Shown here piece after piece: positions 10,884 through 19,258 of a DNA stretch of 39,223 nt. The notes beneath the pieces were generated by a model, which worked only from the letters and a program-made list of their open reading frames with translations, was not told where the DNA came from and did not search any database. The stretch covers positions 1-39,223 of the forward strand of contig JAHHRF010000014.1 in the NCBI GenBank assembly GCA_020025955.1, written 5' to 3'. The translations under genes and the position numbers were made by a program. Positions within the stretch are counted from its first letter, which is position 1; each line of letters begins with the position of its first letter. This DNA is from Sutterella sp. Its GTDB lineage: Bacteria > Pseudomonadota > Gammaproteobacteria > Burkholderiales > Burkholderiaceae_F.

Positions 10884-12212
10884 ATGTCGCAAACCATTTT
10901 GCAAAAGGTCCCCGTGGGCCAGAAAGTTGGGATCGCCTTCTCGGGCGGTTTAGATACCAGCGCTGCCCTTCGCTGGATGAAGAATAAGGGGGCGCACCCC
11001 TATGCCTATACGGCGAACTTGGGTCAGCCCGATGAATCGAACTATGACGCGATTCCGGAACGTGCCATGGAGTATGGGGCAGAAAAAGCCCGCTTAGTGG
11101 ACTGCCGTCCGCAGTTGGTCCATGAAGGGATTGCTGCGATTCAGTCGGGGGCGTTCCATGTGTCCACCGCCGGCCAGCTCTACTTCAACACGACGCCCTT
11201 GGGTCGTGCCGTCACGGGCACCATGTTGGTGAACGCCATGCGTGAAGACGGCGTCAACATCTGGGGTGACGGCTCCACCTACAAGGGTAACGACATTGAA
11301 CGTTTCTACCGCTATGGTCTCTTGGCTAACCCCAACTTGAAGATCTACAAGCCCTGGCTTGATACCGACTTCATTAATGAATTAGGGGGTCGTGCTGAAA
11401 TGAGCGCCTTCCTTCAGGCAGAAGGTTTCGCTTACAAGATGAGCGCAGAAAAGGCCTATTCCACCGACTCCAACATGTTGGGCGCCACCCATGAAGCCAA
11501 GGATTTAGAGTCCTTGGGCACCGGTATGAAGATTGTGGACCCCATTATGGGTGTGCCCTTCTGGCGTAGCGATGTGGAAATTGCCCCGGAACTCGTCACC
11601 GTTGAATTTAAGGAAGGCGTCCCCGTTGCCATTAACGGGAAGACCTTCACGGATCCGGTCGAACTCATGCTCGAAGCCAACCGCGTGGGCGGTCGTCACG
11701 GTCTCGGGATGAGTGACCAGATTGAAAACCGTATTATCGAAGCCAAGAGCCGCGGCATCTATGAAGCCCCGGGGATGGCCTTACTCTTCATCGCGTACGA
11801 ACGTTTAGTCACCGGGATTCACAACGAAGACACGATTGAACAGTACCGCATGCAGGGTTGGAAGTTGGGTCGCTACCTCTACCAGGGTCGCTGGTTCGAT
11901 AGCCAAGCCATCATGCTTCGTGAAAGCGCCATGCGCTGGGTGGCTCGCGCCATCACCGGTCGCGTCACCTTGGAATTGCGCCGCGGTAACGACTACACCA
12001 TCATGAATACCGAAAGCCCGAACCTCACCTACGAAGCCGAACGCTTAACGATGGAAAAGGGTGATTCGATGTTCACGGCCGTGGATCGTATCGGTCAGTT
12101 GACGATGCGTAACCTCGACATTACGGATACCCGCCAGAAGTTGGCGCTCTATTCCGAAACGGGGTTGATTGGTTCGGCCGCCTCGGGTGTGCCCAAGCTC
12201 GGTCAAGATTAA
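10884..12212 (+). CDS. argG: Argininosuccinate synthase
   Basis: Joins citrulline and aspartate with ATP to make argininosuccinate, the penultimate arginine step, in the cytoplasm. The ATP pyrophosphatase P-loop AFSGGLDTS is at residues 18-26. The 442 residues and sequences such as YTANLGQPDE and GDGSTYKGNDIERFYRYG match the long E. coli-type enzyme (447), not the 400-residue form. GAGGA stands 7-8 bases before the ATG. It stands alone, with its own terminator. Palindromes upstream could be operators, but no match to the classic ARG box was recognised. It consumes aspartate, the product of the neighbouring asparaginase, though the two are divergent. Confidence 0.97.
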   Translation: MSQTILQKVPVGQKVGIAFSGGLDTSAALRWMKNKGAHPYAYTANLGQPDESNYDAIPERAMEYGAEKARLVDCRPQLVHEGIAAIQSGAFHVSTAGQLYFNTTPLGRAVTGTMLVNAMREDGVNIWGDGSTYKGNDIERFYRYGLLANPNLKIYKPWLDTDFINELGGRAEMSAFLQAEGFAYKMSAEKAYSTDSNMLGATHEAKDLESLGTGMKIVDPIMGVPFWRSDVEIAPELVTVEFKEGVPVAINGKTFTDPVELMLEANRVGGRHGLGMSDQIENRIIEAKSRGIYEAPGMALLFIAYERLVTGIHNEDTIEQYRMQGWKLGRYLYQGRWFDSQAIMLRESAMRWVARAITGRVTLELRRGNDYTIMNTESPNLTYEAERLTMEKGDSMFTAVDRIGQLTMRNLDITDTRQKLALYSETGLIGSAASGVPKLGQD

Positions 12213-12278
12213 GCCCCCCGAGTGTCGCGTCTTACGACCTTAAACTTTAAGACACACGCTCTTTCCCCTTGACGTGTT

Positions 12279-12324
12279 GCGCCGACGTTGGATTCGTTTC
12301 CCAATGTCGGCGCTTTTTGTTTTT
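12279..12324 (+). terminator. Rho-independent terminator of argG
   Basis: Stem GCGCCGACGTTGG / CCAATGTCGGCGC (one G-T pair) followed by TTTTTGTTTTTG, about 65 bases past the argG stop. Confidence 0.88.
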
Positions 12325-12344
12325 GTCGGTTTAATAATAACGAG

Positions 12345-12564
12345 AGGCGTTATCGTTATCGTTTCTATGTTTTTACGTTTCCTTAAATTTCAGTGAGATA
12401 GCGTTAACTGATAGGCGTTTTCATTATCGATTGAGAAAATCTAAAGAAAAATACAAAAGCAATAGAAAATACCCGTTTAATTCGCTATGATGTGAACGAA
12501 GAAGAAACAGGGGCTTTGGCCCCCAGACGTGAGTCGCGTTGTATGAAGCGTTTGGCGTCACGTC
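12345..12564 (+). promoter_or_regulatory. Promoter and structured leader of the CDF exporter
   Basis: A 17-base direct repeat with 15 matches lies at 12345-12361 and 12413-12429 (AGGCGTTATCGTTATCG and AGGCGTTTTCATTATCG). A -10 box TATGAT is at 12486-12491. The leader that would follow, about 100 bases, has two hairpins: GGGGC-TTTG-GCCCC (12510-12523) and GACGTGA...TCACGTC (12526-12564). The ribosome site AAGGGAG follows. The layout suits control by a metal regulator or RNA structure, but neither was recognised as a known type. Confidence 0.45.
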
Positions 12565-12597
12565 AACGATATGAATAAGTAAGGGAGTGAAAAACCC

Positions 12598-13635
12598 ATG
12601 GCAGATAAACACTTTAGTGCGCATGGCGAAGGGGATGCGAGCTGGAAGCATCAAGCGGAACAAACGCGTGCCTCCGTCTTAGGGGTCGCAGTTGCGTTAA
12701 CGTTTGGCTTTGCGGCAGTGGAATTTATTGGTGGCGCCTTAGCCAACTCCTTGGCCTTGATCGGGGACGCCGGTCACATGGTCACGGACTCCGCAAGTCT
12801 CCTGTTTGCTTTGGCGGCGAACCGCTTAGCGAAGAAGGGGGCGGATAGCCACCACTCTTTTGGTCACGGTCGAATTGAGGTTTTGGCAGCGTTTGTCAAC
12901 GGCCTCATGATGCTCGCCGTTGTCCTTTGGCTCTTTTGGGAAGCCTTTGAGCGTATTGCCAACCCCGTGCCCGTTGCAGGGCTCTCGGTGATGGGGATTG
13001 CTTCCGTTGGGCTCGTGATTAATATTTTGGTGGCTTGGCGCTTAGGGAAAGACCAAGAAAACTTGAATACCCGTGCGGCCTTGGTGCATGTGTTGGGTGA
13101 CTTACTGGGCTCGGTGGCTGCCATCGTCGCTGGGGTTGTGATTTGGATGGGCGGCCCCACGGTCGTCGACCCGATTCTCTCCATGGTCGTGGGGGTATTG
13201 CTTCTAAAAGCCACCTATGGCGTTTTAAAGGAATCGAGCCGCATCTTGATGGATGGGGTCCCTGAAGACCTCAACTACTTTGAAGTAGGTCGCGCCTTAG
13301 AGAAGGTGCCTGGCGTCACCCGTATTCACGACTTACACATCTGGACGATTGCGCCCGGGCATAGTGCCCTGCAGTGCCACGCCTTAATTGAAAGCCCTGA
13401 CTGCTGGCCAAAGATTCTGGACGCCCTGCGTGGGGAATTGGCAGAGCGCTTCTCGATTTACCACGTCACGGTGCAACCTGAGTGGCCCTTTGAGGGCGAC
13501 GGCGAGGAGTGTGACGTCTGTAAGTTGGGGTTATGCGACGTGGATTTCTCGAACCCTGAACTCAACGACAAGGTGGAACTCGACATGGCGTGCTTAAGTG
13601 GCGTGGTGCCAAGCACCCCCACCCATAAACACTAA
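12598..13635 (+). CDS. Cation diffusion facilitator, zinc-type exporter
   Basis: Exports a divalent metal, most likely zinc, across the inner membrane in exchange for protons. Six hydrophobic helices begin near residue 27. The TM2 metal site is visible as Asp57 and HMVTD (His60, Asp64) and the TM5 site as HVLGD, the His-x3-Asp form typical of Zn-CDFs such as ZitB and CzcD. A His-rich loop (SHHSFGHG) lies before TM3. The cytosolic C-terminal domain (PEDLNYFEVGRALEKVPGV, HDLHIWTIAPG) is standard. Beyond it is a Cys-rich tail with Cys305, Cys308, Cys313 and Cys332, ending THKH, not usual for E. coli ZitB and possibly a metal sensor. AAGGGAG precedes the ATG. Confidence 0.9.
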   Translation: MADKHFSAHGEGDASWKHQAEQTRASVLGVAVALTFGFAAVEFIGGALANSLALIGDAGHMVTDSASLLFALAANRLAKKGADSHHSFGHGRIEVLAAFVNGLMMLAVVLWLFWEAFERIANPVPVAGLSVMGIASVGLVINILVAWRLGKDQENLNTRAALVHVLGDLLGSVAAIVAGVVIWMGGPTVVDPILSMVVGVLLLKATYGVLKESSRILMDGVPEDLNYFEVGRALEKVPGVTRIHDLHIWTIAPGHSALQCHALIESPDCWPKILDALRGELAERFSIYHVTVQPEWPFEGDGEECDVCKLGLCDVDFSNPELNDKVELDMACLSGVVPSTPTHKH

Positions 13636-13649
13636 GTCCCTTTCATTCC

Positions 13650-13687
13650 GAGGCTTTTCTGTGCACACAGAATGGCCTCTACTTTTG
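13650..13687 (+). terminator. Terminator of the CDF exporter gene
   Basis: A 14-pair stem with one mismatch, from GAGGC at 13650 to CCTC at 13679, followed by TACTTTTG. The T run is imperfect, so efficiency is uncertain. Confidence 0.6.
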
Positions 13688-13786
13688 CCTGGGTGTTTCT
13701 CGAACTTCAGGAAACGTTCTGCGGTAAAATGACTAGATTATGGAAATCGGACGTCGTCCAAGGCAGCCTGAGAAAATTCAGGAAAA

Positions 13787-13819
13787 ACCCGCAAACACGC
13801 GGGTGGCTTCGGCTATAAT
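13787..13819 (+). promoter_or_regulatory. Promoter of pyrG
   Basis: A perfect -10 box TATAAT at 13814-13819 lies 44 bases before the pyrG ATG. The -35 position falls within an inverted repeat ACCCGC...GCGGGT (13787-13804); another, CCTGA...TCAGG, is at 13767-13782. The -35 match itself is poor, so an activator or a bound repressor may matter. Confidence 0.5.
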
Positions 13820-13862
13820 GCCCGATTGATTTTTTTTGAACATCCTTCGCACAGGGCTTTTC

Positions 13863-15503
13863 ATGACCAAGTACGTATTTGTGACCGGCGGCGTTGTCTC
13901 CTCTCTCGGTAAAGGCATCGCCGCCGCTTCTTTGGCGGCCATCCTTGAATCGCGCGGCCTGAAGGTGACGATCATCAAACTCGACCCCTACATCAATGTG
14001 GACCCGGGTACGATGTCGCCCTTCCAGCACGGTGAAGTGTTTGTGACGGAGGACGGTGCTGAAACCGACCTCGACTTAGGTCACTACGAACGCTTTATTT
14101 CCACGAAGATGCATAAGCCCAACAATTTCACGTCGGGTCAGATCTATGAAAGCGTTCTTCGTAAAGAACGTCGTGGCGAATACCTCGGTAAGACCGTTCA
14201 GGTCATCCCGCACATCACCAACGAAATTCAAGAATTCGTGCAGCGTGGCGCTGCCAGCACGTTTGGCGGTAAGCCTGACGTTGCCGTGGTGGAAATCGGT
14301 GGTACGGTGGGTGACATCGAATCGCTTCCCTTCGTTGAAGCCGTTCGTCAGATGTCCTTCCGTGTGGGCCGCAACAACACCTGCTTCCTTCACTTGACGC
14401 TTTGCCCGTACGTGGCCTCCGCTGGCGAATTGAAGACCAAGCCCACGCAGCACTCCGTGCAGAAGTTGCGTGAATACGGTGTCTACCCGGACCTTCTCCT
14501 TTGCCGTGCCGAGCACATGATTCCGGAAAACGAGCGCGCTAAGATTTCGCTCTTCTCCAATGTGCCGATGGATCACGTCATCAGCGTGGCCGATGCCTCC
14601 ACCATCTACGAAGTGCCCATGATGCTCCACGCTCAGGGGTTGGATGACTTGGTGTGCAAGAAGTTAGGTCTCGAAACGAAGCCGGCTGACTTGTCCGCTT
14701 GGGAAGACATCGTTCACCGTATCAAGAACCCGGCTCGCGAAGTGAAGATCGCCATGGTCGGTAAGTACGTTGACTTCGCTGACAGCTACAAGAGCTTGAA
14801 CGAAGCCTTGATCCACGCCGGTATCCACACCTCCTCCAAGGTGAAGACCGTCTTCGTGGACTCGAGCCAAATCGAAGAAGAAGGCGCTGAAAAGCTCCTC
14901 GCCGACGTCGACGCTATCCTCGTTCCGGGTGGTTTCGGTAAGCGCGGTACGGAAGGCATGATTAAGGCCATCCAGTACGCCCGTACCCACAACGTTCCCT
15001 TCTTAGGGATCTGTCTCGGTATGCAGATGGCTGTGGTGGAATTCGCTCGTCACGTTTGTGGCTTGGGTGGTGCCAACTCCACGGAATTGGATATCGATAC
15101 GCCCCATCCGGTGGTCGCTCTTATCACGGAATGGAAGGATCGCACCGGCAAGACCGAAACGCGTTCTGAAGATTCCGACTTGGGTGGTACGATGCGTTTG
15201 GGCCGTCAGGAAGTTCCGGTTAAGGCCGGCACCTTGGCTCAGAAGATCTACGGTGACGTCGTCGCTGAACGCCATCGCCATCGCTATGAAGTCAACTCCG
15301 CCTACGTGGATCAGTTCGAAAGCAACGGTATGGTGATCTCCGCTCGTACGCCGACGGAAGAATTGCCGGAAATGATGGAATTGCCCAATCATCCGTTCTT
15401 CTTTGCTGTTCAGTTCCACCCGGAATTCACCTCCTCGCCCCGTTTCGGCCATCCGCTCTTTAAGGCGTTTGTCGAAGCCGCGTTGAAGAAGAGCGAAGGC
15501 TAA
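13863..15503 (+). CDS. pyrG: CTP synthase
   Basis: Aminates UTP to CTP using ATP and glutamine. The N-terminal synthetase domain opens with YVFVTGGVVSSLGKG and contains LDPYINVDPGTMSP and the GEVFVTEDGAETDLDLGHYE stretch typical of the family. The class I glutamine amidotransferase domain has the nucleophile Cys384 (GICLGMQ) and the His519/Glu521 pair (FHPEF). At 546 residues it matches E. coli PyrG (545). ATG was chosen over a TTG nine codons upstream because the protein then starts as MTKYVFVTGG like its relatives, and AGGG stands six bases before it. First gene of the pyrG-kdsA-eno-ftsB order, but a hairpin with T7 separates it from kdsA. Confidence 0.98.
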   Translation: MTKYVFVTGGVVSSLGKGIAAASLAAILESRGLKVTIIKLDPYINVDPGTMSPFQHGEVFVTEDGAETDLDLGHYERFISTKMHKPNNFTSGQIYESVLRKERRGEYLGKTVQVIPHITNEIQEFVQRGAASTFGGKPDVAVVEIGGTVGDIESLPFVEAVRQMSFRVGRNNTCFLHLTLCPYVASAGELKTKPTQHSVQKLREYGVYPDLLLCRAEHMIPENERAKISLFSNVPMDHVISVADASTIYEVPMMLHAQGLDDLVCKKLGLETKPADLSAWEDIVHRIKNPAREVKIAMVGKYVDFADSYKSLNEALIHAGIHTSSKVKTVFVDSSQIEEEGAEKLLADVDAILVPGGFGKRGTEGMIKAIQYARTHNVPFLGICLGMQMAVVEFARHVCGLGGANSTELDIDTPHPVVALITEWKDRTGKTETRSEDSDLGGTMRLGRQEVPVKAGTLAQKIYGDVVAERHRHRYEVNSAYVDQFESNGMVISARTPTEELPEMMELPNHPFFFAVQFHPEFTSSPRFGHPLFKAFVEAALKKSEG

Positions 15504-15542
15504 TCTGACGCAATGTTTGTAACCGTCTGGTTCTAAACAGAG

Positions 15543-15630
15543 AAAAGCAGTCCTAGTACGGAAACCTTGAGAACGCCTCCAAAATCGGGCGTTTTCAAGG
15601 ACAAAAATCCGGCTGGTGGGCTGCTTTTTT
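15543..15630 (+). terminator. Nested hairpin structure ending in T7 after pyrG
   Basis: An inner 13-pair stem (15565-15577 with 15588-15600, one G-T pair) sits inside outer arms AAAAGCAG (15543-15550) and CTGCTTTT (15620-15627). The outer arm runs into a seven-T run. It most likely ends pyrG transcription, but the compound shape could also make it a conditional attenuator for kdsA. Confidence 0.55.
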
Positions 15631-15651
15631 TCGTTTCACTTTTAAGAAACG

Positions 15652-15750
15652 TCGAACCCGACGGGCTGAACCCGATAAAATGGCAGTACCCACGGGAAAT
15701 CGTCCCGTCTGCCGTGAACGCCCTTGCTTCCCTTTTTTTCTGAGCAAGGG
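15652..15750 (+). promoter_or_regulatory. Candidate promoter and leader hairpins of kdsA
   Basis: TAAAAT at 15676-15681 can be a -10 box, with a weak -35 (TCGAAC, 15652-15657) 18 bases before. The leader then holds ACGGGA...TCCCGT and a hairpin CCCTTGCT...AGCAAGGG (15721-15728 with 15743-15750), ending about 30 bases before the kdsA ribosome site. Confidence 0.35.
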
Positions 15751-15792
15751 GGTTTCTCAACTGAATGATTTATTTTTTGGAGGGCTCAATTC

Positions 15793-16647
15793 GTGAAGCT
15801 CTGTGGTTTTGATGTGGGCTTAGACCAGCCCTTTTTCTTGTTAAGCGGCCCCTGCGTCTTAGAAGGCGAACAGATGGCCATCGATATCGCCTCCACCATG
15901 AAGGAAATTACCGACGAGCTCGGTATTCCCTATGTGTTTAAGGCGAGTTACGACAAAGCCAACCGTACGAGCGACGCGAGTTTCCGTGGGCTCGGTATGG
16001 AAGAGGGCTTGCGCATTTTGGCCAAGGTCCGTGACGTGGTCGGTGTTCCCGTGATTACCGACGTGCACACCGCGGAAGAAGTGAAGATTGTGGCCCCCGT
16101 GGTCGACATCCTCCAGACGCCCGCCTTCCTTTGCCGTCAGACGGACTTTATCCGTGCGTGTGCGGTGTCGGGTAAGCCCGTCAACATCAAGAAGGGTCAG
16201 TTCTTGGCGCCCACCGACATGAAAAACGTCATCGACAAGGCCCGTCACGCCGCCATTGAAGCGGGGCTCGATCCCGATCGCTTCATGTGCTGTGAGCGTG
16301 GTGCCTCCTTTGGTTACGGCAACTTAGTCTCTGATATGCGTAGTCTCGCCATCATGCGCGAAACGAATACGCCGGTGGTGTTTGACGCCACCCACTCCGT
16401 GCAGTTGCCGGGTGGGAACGGTGGGTCGTCTGGCGGTCAGCGCCAGTTCGTGCCCGTGCTCTCGCGCGCGGCCGTGGCCACGGGTGTAGCCGGTCTCTTC
16501 ATGGAAACGCATCCCAACCCCGCTTGCGCGAAGTCGGACGGCCCCAACGCCGTGCCGTTACACCGCATGCGTGAACTCTTAGAAAGCTTGGTGGAAATTG
16601 ACCGTGTGGTGAAGGCCCGCCCCTTCTTAGAAAACGACTTTCAATAA
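15793..16647 (+). CDS. kdsA: 3-deoxy-D-manno-octulosonate 8-phosphate synthase
   Basis: Condenses PEP with arabinose 5-phosphate to KDO-8-phosphate for lipopolysaccharide, so the cell has an outer membrane. At 284 residues the length is normal. Motifs SGPCVLEG near the start, FKASYDKANRTS and ETHPNPACAKSDGPNA are typical. Cys21 stands where E. coli KdsA has the Asn of its metal-independent site; together with QLPGGNGGSSGG this marks the metal-dependent class (Aquifex type), by eye. The start is GTG with a strong TTGGAGGG 8-9 bases upstream. It leads into eno after 39 bases. Confidence 0.96.
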   Translation: MKLCGFDVGLDQPFFLLSGPCVLEGEQMAIDIASTMKEITDELGIPYVFKASYDKANRTSDASFRGLGMEEGLRILAKVRDVVGVPVITDVHTAEEVKIVAPVVDILQTPAFLCRQTDFIRACAVSGKPVNIKKGQFLAPTDMKNVIDKARHAAIEAGLDPDRFMCCERGASFGYGNLVSDMRSLAIMRETNTPVVFDATHSVQLPGGNGGSSGGQRQFVPVLSRAAVATGVAGLFMETHPNPACAKSDGPNAVPLHRMRELLESLVEIDRVVKARPFLENDFQ

Positions 16648-16686
16648 TTTTTCCCTTAATTTTCAATCATCCAAAAAGGACTAGAC

Positions 16687-17976
16687 ATGAGCGCCATTAT
16701 TGACATCATTGGTCGTGAAGTACTCGATAGCCGTGGCAACCCCACGGTGGAAGCGGAAGTGTGGCTCGAAAGCGGGGCCGTTGGCCGTGCGGCCGTCCCC
16801 TCCGGCGCCTCCACGGGTATCCGTGAAGCGTTAGAGTTACGCGACGGTGATCCCAAGCGCTACTTAGGCAAGGGCGTTCGCAAGGCGGTGAGCCATGTGA
16901 GCGGTGAAATTGCGGATGCCCTCATGGGTTTGGAAGCCAGTGACCAGGCTTACATTGACCGCACGATGATTGCCTTGGACGGCACCGACAACAAGGGTCG
17001 TTTGGGCGCTAACGCCATCCTCGCCGTCTCCATGGCCGTGGCGCGCGCTGCCGCGGAAGAAGCGGGTCTTCCCCTTTATCGCTACTTCGGTGGCATGGCG
17101 GCCCTTCAGATGCCCGTTCCCATGATGAACGTCATCAACGGTGGTGCACACGCCAACAACAACCTTGACCTTCAGGAATTCATGATCATTCCCGTGGGCG
17201 CTCCCACCTTCGGCGAAGCCCTTCGCTATGGCGCGGAAGTGTTCCATCACTTGAAGAAGATCATCAACGCTCGTGGCATGAGTACCGCCGTGGGTGACGA
17301 AGGTGGTTTTGCTCCCCAGTGCGGTAGCCACGAAGAAGCCATCGAATTGATCCTTGAAGCCATCAAGGCTGCAGGCTACGAAGCCGGCAAGGACATCATG
17401 ATTGGTTTGGACTGCGCCTCGAGCGAATTCTTCGAAGACGGTCACTACGTCATGAAGAAGTCCACGGGTGAAAAGTTAACGGCTGACCAGTGGATCGCCA
17501 CCTTGGCCGCTTGGTGCGACAAGTACCCCATCATCTCGATTGAAGACGGCATGGCCGAAACCGATTGGGAAGGCTGGGCGAAGTTAACCAACGCTTTAGG
17601 TAAGCGCGTTCAGTTGGTGGGCGACGACTTGTTCGTTACCAACCCCGAAATCTTGAAGGAAGGCATCGAAAAGGGTGTCGCCAACTCCATCCTCATCAAG
17701 GTCAACCAGATCGGTACCTTGACGGAAACGTTTGAAGCCATCGAAATGGCCAAGCGTGCTGGCTACACCGTGGTCGTGAGCCATCGCTCGGGCGAAACGG
17801 AAGATAGCACCATTGCCGATATCGCCGTGGGCTTAAACGCCGGTCAGATCAAGACGGGTTCCATGAGCCGTTCGGACCGTATGGCCAAATACAACCAGTT
17901 GCTCCGCATTGAAGAGCACTTGGCGGACGTGGCGGTCTATCCCGGCATGGATTCCTTCTACTGCGTTCGTCGCTAA
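16687..17976 (+). CDS. eno: Enolase
   Basis: Interconverts 2-phosphoglycerate and phosphoenolpyruvate, and in E. coli is a part of the RNA degradosome bound to RNase E. The 429 residues show the whole family pattern: REVLDSRGNPTVE, the flexible loop PSGASTG, GGAHANN, SIEDG, the signature ILIKVNQIGTLTET and SHRSGETED. Start has AAGGA six bases upstream. Sits between kdsA, which uses its PEP product, and ftsB, a conserved betaproteobacterial order. Codon bias is extreme, as expected for a highly expressed gene. Confidence 0.98.
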   Translation: MSAIIDIIGREVLDSRGNPTVEAEVWLESGAVGRAAVPSGASTGIREALELRDGDPKRYLGKGVRKAVSHVSGEIADALMGLEASDQAYIDRTMIALDGTDNKGRLGANAILAVSMAVARAAAEEAGLPLYRYFGGMAALQMPVPMMNVINGGAHANNNLDLQEFMIIPVGAPTFGEALRYGAEVFHHLKKIINARGMSTAVGDEGGFAPQCGSHEEAIELILEAIKAAGYEAGKDIMIGLDCASSEFFEDGHYVMKKSTGEKLTADQWIATLAAWCDKYPIISIEDGMAETDWEGWAKLTNALGKRVQLVGDDLFVTNPEILKEGIEKGVANSILIKVNQIGTLTETFEAIEMAKRAGYTVVVSHRSGETEDSTIADIAVGLNAGQIKTGSMSRSDRMAKYNQLLRIEEHLADVAVYPGMDSFYCVRR

Positions 17977-18000
17977 GACGCACGTGCCCCGTTCGGCCTC

Positions 18001-18429
18001 ATGACCCGCACTTACTTTTTGATCGTGCTCTGTGCGCTGGTAGCCATCGGCTACCAGTGCTTTGACGCGTCATTACGTCATGCGGAATTAAAGGCGTCGT
18101 TGGCGAGTCAACTTGCCATCAACGCCCAAGAGCAGGCCACCAATGAGAAGCTGGCGGCGGAACTCTATTCCTTAGAAAACCGCCGTAGCGCCATTGAAGA
18201 GCGCGCCCGACGTGAACTCTTCATGGTGCGTCCTGACGAGGTGCTCTTTCGCTTAGAGCGCCCCGAGGAAGCCCAAGCGCGTGATAAGAGTGTGGCAGAG
18301 GTGCCCGATTACAGTAATCCCGATATCCCGTACGGGTCGAAGCCCACGTTTCGCCCGAAAAAGGATCACTTGTATTCTGCGCCCAAGCACTTACGTGCGC
18401 CGCCCTCTCGAACGCGACGAAATTGGTAA
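18001..18429 (+). CDS. ftsB: Cell division protein FtsB (DivIC family)
   Basis: A single-pass inner-membrane protein of the FtsQLB division complex. One membrane helix at about residues 5-19 is followed by a coiled coil (about 27-70) and the conserved block IEERARRELFMVRPDEVLFRL; most relatives have Gly-Met where this has Phe-Met. At 142 residues it is longer than E. coli FtsB (103): a polar tail of about 50 residues ends in the basic string SRTRRNW. The ATG lies 24 bases after eno and has no visible Shine-Dalgarno, so it may rely on translation of eno. The neighbourhood supports the call. Confidence 0.88.
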   Translation: MTRTYFLIVLCALVAIGYQCFDASLRHAELKASLASQLAINAQEQATNEKLAAELYSLENRRSAIEERARRELFMVRPDEVLFRLERPEEAQARDKSVAEVPDYSNPDIPYGSKPTFRPKKDHLYSAPKHLRAPPSRTRRNW

Positions 18430-18446
18430 CGCCAGAGACTGGACAT

Positions 18447-18484
18447 AAAAAAAGAAGCCCACAGCGAATGCCGTGGGCTTTTTT
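18447..18484. terminator. Bidirectional terminator between ftsB and the ABC importer
   Basis: Stem AAGCCCAC / GTGGGCTT with loop AGCGAATGCC, A-rich on its left and T-rich on its right, so it can work in both directions. It ends the kdsA-eno-ftsB cluster and the convergent importer operon. Confidence 0.88.
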
Positions 18485-18493
18485 GCGTGGTGC

Positions 18494-19258
18494 TTACGCG
18501 TGGACGTTAAGGCGTGGAAGGGGCAAAGGCTTGTCACCTGCCGATCCCACCATCTCCACATTCACCCCGTAGGTATCAAGAAGCTTCGCTTCAGTGAGCT
18601 CGTCTTTGACGTCCCCATAGGACCAGACGTGGTTCGCCGTTAAGCGCAGGACTTTGTCCGCCACCAACGCCGCATGCATCGGATCGTGCGTCGTAAAGAT
18701 GACGCTTTTCCCTTCGCGTTTGAGTTGAAGGATGAGCTTTAAGACGCGCTCTTGCGCATTGAGGTCCAGCGCACTCATGGGCTCATCGAGCGTAATGAGC
18801 TCTGCCCCCGTCGCTAACGCTCGCGCAATCATCACGAGCTGCTGCTGGCCCCCTGACATCGCGCTAAAGGTTTTCGTCGCTAAGTCTAAGGCGTTGAGCT
18901 GAGCGAGCTTAGAGAGGGCCACCTCTTCGTCTTCTTTTTTGGGTTGGGTGAAAAGCCCAATGTGAATGGCGCGACCCAACAGCACCACTTCTTTGGCCGT
19001 GAGCGACAAGTCAGTGACGAAGTGCTGCGGCACAAAGCCAATCACGCCTTTTGTGTTAATCGAGCCCGCGATCTTGGGGATGAGCCCCAAGAGGCTCGCT
19101 AACAGCGTGGACTTCCCAATGCCGTTGCGACCAATCATAGCCACCACGATGCCGGGTTCCACCGACCAGCTCATGGGCTTAAACAGCGGTTGATGGTGGT
19201 AGCCAATCTGAAGGTCACGAACGACTAGTAAGGGCTGGGCATTTTGGTTTTTCATCAT
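18494..19258 (-). CDS. Iron/siderophore-type ABC importer, ATP-binding protein
   Basis: The cytoplasmic ATPase of a FecE/FepC/BtuD-like importer, 254 residues. Walker A is GRNGIGKST (Arg where most have Pro), the signature SGGQQQ, Walker B LITLDEP, and the switch His in TTHDP. The start overlaps the permease stop by four bases (ATGA), which suggests translational coupling. Last gene of the operon before the shared terminator. Substrate is assigned from the partner genes. Confidence 0.9.
   Translation of the reverse strand: MMKNQNAQPLLVVRDLQIGYHHQPLFKPMSWSVEPGIVVAMIGRNGIGKSTLLASLLGLIPKIAGSINTKGVIGFVPQHFVTDLSLTAKEVVLLGRAIHIGLFTQPKKEDEEVALSKLAQLNALDLATKTFSAMSGGQQQLVMIARALATGAELITLDEPMSALDLNAQERVLKLILQLKREGKSVIFTTHDPMHAALVADKVLRLTANHVWSYGDVKDELTEAKLLDTYGVNVEMVGSAGDKPLPLPRLNVHA

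Noticed and set aside
14076..14630. Open frame opposite pyrG (184 codons)
   Set aside because: Antisense shadow of CTP synthase, His/Val-rich and without any family feature.
16864..17445. Long open frame opposite eno (193 codons)
   Set aside because: It is antisense to enolase; the strong codon bias of enolase leaves the opposite frame free of stops. No motif or ribosome site.
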